The notes under the pieces were generated by a model. That model was not told where the DNA came from, ran no database searches, and was given only the letters and a program-made list of their open reading frames with translations. From Prado023 sp963774745 (GTDB lineage: Bacteria > Actinomycetota > Actinomycetes > S36-B12 > CAIYMF01), in NCBI GenBank assembly GCA_963774745.1, contig CAVZGE010000002.1, positions 496,001-560,000 on the forward strand: a stretch of DNA of 64,000 bases, in the 5' to 3' direction. Shown one piece after another: positions 62,124 to 64,000 of this stretch (positions within the stretch are counted from its first letter, which is position 1; each line of letters begins with the position of its first letter). Made by a program: the position numbers and the translations under genes.

Positions 62124-64000
62124 ATGGTCGAGCAGATGGGGTACCTGCGCACGATAGACGCCTGGGAGCGCGAGGAGGGTGCGCCCGTCCCCGTGGGGGC
62201 GACGTGGGTCCACGAGCTGGCGGCGTGGAACTTCTCGATCTACTCGCGGACGGCCACGACGGTGACGCTCCTGCTCTACACCGCCGACGACGTGACCACG
62301 CCGCTGCTGGAGTACCCGCTCGATCCGTTCGTCAACAAGACCGGCCGGCTGTGGCACTGCCTGGTCAGTGCTGCCCGGGTCCCCGGGGCGGCGTACTACG
62401 CCTACCGGGTGGACGGTCCGGTCGGTGGCGCCCACCGGTTCGTCCCCAGGAAGGTCCTGTGCGACCCGTACGCGCGTCGACTGCACTTCCCAGCCGGGTT
62501 CTCCCGCGAGGCGGCGCGCGGCCAGGACGCCAACGACGGCCGCGCGGTCCTCGGGGTGCTGCCCACGGCTGCGTGGGCGTTGGAGGCCCTGCCCGTGCCG
62601 GGGCCGCGGCACACGCACGACATGGTGATCTACGAGGTCCACGTGAAGGGGTTCACGGCGCGGCCCAACAGCGGGGTTGCCGAGGAGCTGCGCGGGACCT
62701 TCCGTGGCCTCATCGAGAGGATCGACCATCTCACGGACCTCGGCGTCACCGTCGTCGAGCTGCTCCCTGTCCACCAGTTCGACCCCCAGGAGGGCAACTA
62801 CTGGGGCTACATGACGATGAACTTCCTGGCCCCGCACTCCGAGTACGCGAACTCCGACGCCGTGGCCGAGTTCCGCGCCATGGCCGACGCCCTGCACGCG
62901 GCCGGCATCGAGCTGTGGCTCGATGTGGTCTACAACCACACCGCGGAGGGGGACCGCAGTGGACCCACCTACAACCTCGCCGGAATCGACAACGACTCGT
63001 ACTACATCGTCGGGGCTGACGGCTCGTACTGGAACGACACCGGTTGCGGGAACACCACCCAGGCCGCGGACATCGCCACCCGCGCCCTGGTGCTGCGCAG
63101 CCTGGCGCACTGGGCCGAGCAGATGGGGGTCGACGGCTACCGCTTCGACCTCGCCTCGATCCTGACCCGTGACGCCGATGGCGCCGTCGAGGGGGACATG
63201 CCCCCGATGATCAACGAGATCGGCATCCTGGCCGGCACCCACGACCTGCGCCTGACCGCGGAGGCCTGGGACCTCGGCGCCTACCAGCTGGGCCGCGGCT
63301 TCCCGGGGATCATGTGGCGGCAGTGGAACGGGCGGTTCCGTGACGACGTGCGCGGGTTCGTCAAGGGCGATGACGGGCTCGTGCCGGCGCTGATGTCCCG
63401 GGTGTACGGAAGTGCGGACCTGTTCCCGGACGGCCCGAACGACATGTACCGGCCCTACCAGAGCATCAACTTCGTCACGGCCCACGACGGGTTCTGCCTC
63501 TACGACCTCGTGTCCTACAACGAGCGGCACAACGAGGCCAACGGCCACGGGGGCACCGACGGCTCCTCGGACAACCGCAGCTGGAACTGCGGGTGGGAGG
63601 GCGACGAGGGCGCACCGCCCGAGGTCCTGGCCCTGCGGATGCGCCAGATGAAGAACTTCGCCGCGCTGATGATGCTGGCCAACGGCGTGCCGATGATCGT
63701 CGCCGGTGACGAGTTCGCCAACACCCAGCGCGGCAACAACAACCCCTACAACCAGGACAACGAGATCACCTGGCTGGACTGGGACCGCCTGGACTCCCAC
63801 CGCGACCTGTACGAGTTCTTCAAGGCCATGATCGCGCTGCGCAAGGGACGCCGCAGCATCTCGCGGAGCCGGTTCTGGCGCGAGGACGTGCGCTGGTTCG
63901 GCACCACCGGCGAGCCCGACACCGCGCCCTGGTCGCACAGCGTCGCGTGGCACCTGTCCGGAGCCCGGTACGGCGAGGGCGACCTCTACGTCATGGTCAA
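62124..64000 (+). CDS. Glycogen debranching-type (isoamylase/GlgX-like) GH13 enzyme, 3' end cut by window
   Basis: About 625 residues are present and the frame is still open at the right edge. An N-terminal CBM48-like beta domain (about 15-125) is followed by a GH13 barrel. HTHDMVIYEVHVKGFT opens it. Conserved regions are LWLDVVYNHTAEG (I), GVDGYRFDLASIL with the nucleophile Asp (II), LRLTAEAWDLG with the acid/base Glu (III) and FVTAHDGFCLYDL (IV). FANTQRGNNNPYNQDNEITWLDW is a GlgX/isoamylase mark. It probably removes alpha-1,6 branches. The ribosome site AGGAGG precedes the ATG, and TAGCCT lies at 62101-62106. Confidence 0.9.
   Translation, partial: MVEQMGYLRTIDAWEREEGAPVPVGATWVHELAAWNFSIYSRTATTVTLLLYTADDVTTPLLEYPLDPFVNKTGRLWHCLVSAARVPGAAYYAYRVDGPVGGAHRFVPRKVLCDPYARRLHFPAGFSREAARGQDANDGRAVLGVLPTAAWALEALPVPGPRHTHDMVIYEVHVKGFTARPNSGVAEELRGTFRGLIERIDHLTDLGVTVVELLPVHQFDPQEGNYWGYMTMNFLAPHSEYANSDAVAEFRAMADALHAAGIELWLDVVYNHTAEGDRSGPTYNLAGIDNDSYYIVGADGSYWNDTGCGNTTQAADIATRALVLRSLAHWAEQMGVDGYRFDLASILTRDADGAVEGDMPPMINEIGILAGTHDLRLTAEAWDLGAYQLGRGFPGIMWRQWNGRFRDDVRGFVKGDDGLVPALMSRVYGSADLFPDGPNDMYRPYQSINFVTAHDGFCLYDLVSYNERHNEANGHGGTDGSSDNRSWNCGWEGDEGAPPEVLALRMRQMKNFAALMMLANGVPMIVAGDEFANTQRGNNNPYNQDNEITWLDWDRLDSHRDLYEFFKAMIALRKGRRSISRSRFWREDVRWFGTTGEPDTAPWSHSVAWHLSGARYGEGDLYVMV

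Noticed and set aside
58941..63953. A 5-kb open frame on the minus strand across GNAT, LpdA-like, PtpB-like and debranching genes
   Set aside because: It is an antisense frame kept open by third-position GC bias. It has low-complexity Arg/Gly/Asp/His composition and no motifs, while the genes on the other frames carry full catalytic motifs.

Overview
The window is about 70% GC and coding-dense. It looks like chromosomal DNA of a Gram-positive actinobacterium (class Actinomycetes). The evidence is a fused cysNC, polyphosphate glucokinase, an actinobacterial-type succinate dehydrogenase, an LpdA-like NAD(P)H-quinone dehydrogenase, a PtpB-like phosphatase, and many short actinobacterial-type -10 boxes that sit 6-7 nt before start codons. 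The genus cannot be fixed from the sequence. No phage, integrase, transposase, rRNA or CRISPR array was seen.

Layout. 1-8 kb: end of a UbiB/ABC1 kinase gene (cut by the window edge), a D-threonine-aldolase-like gene diverging from an FAD sugar-lactone oxidase, a Gfo/Idh oxidoreductase, a HAD-like gene, a MOSC protein and a NarL-type two-component pair. Three of these genes carry single-base frameshifts, while no other gene in the window does. 8-13.6 kb: secreted protein, polyphosphate glucokinase, sulfate activation (cysD-cysNC), a TauE/SafE exporter and acyl-CoA-binding protein. 13.7-14 kb: tRNA-Ser(GCT) and tRNA-Arg(ACG). 14-20 kb: DUF4118 protein, MFS transporter plus GH1 glucosidase operon, HAD phosphatase, secreted Cys protein, acetyltransferase and a YczE-like membrane protein. 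20-26 kb: a striking protein with fourteen 16-residue repeats fused to an RDD membrane domain, a sulfotransferase-like protein, a GGDEF cyclase, a YegP-like peptide and a GH3 lipoprotein. 26-32 kb: a GT87-type membrane protein, a polar amino-acid ABC importer and an OmpR-type two-component pair. 32-36 kb: fructose operon (DeoR regulator, 1-phosphofructokinase, PTS EIIABC) closed by a strong terminator. 36-41 kb: D,D-carboxypeptidase and sdhCDAB. 41.4-42.8 kb: a solitary AbiEi/DUF559-type gene enclosed by two inverted 52-bp repeats. 42.8-44.4 kb: acyl-CoA mutase large subunit. 44.7-57.8 kb: nucleoside uptake and catabolism. 57.8-64 kb: membrane protein, gamma-glutamylcyclotransferase-like, GNAT, LpdA-like flavoprotein, PtpB-like phosphatase and a glycogen-debranching-type enzyme cut by the right edge.

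How the genes work together. The clearest system is nucleoside salvage. A BMP-type lipoprotein, a double-ATPase and two permeases import nucleosides. Cytidine deaminase, adenosine deaminase and purine nucleoside phosphorylase open them. A phosphosugar mutase (probable phosphopentomutase role) and DeoC handle the sugar phosphates, transketolase carries pentose phosphate into central metabolism, and a uridine-kinase-like enzyme covers the opposite route. The fructose operon and the amino-acid importer are ordinary self-contained operons. CysD/CysNC would make PAPS, and a PAPS-loop sulfotransferase-like gene lies 10 kb away.

Two families of short repeats stand out. One is a 41-bp near-palindrome with three copies at gene ends (5815, 8402, 53700). 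The other is the pair of inverted 52-bp repeats around the DUF559-type gene. Together with the 16-residue repeat protein these are the least explained parts of the window.
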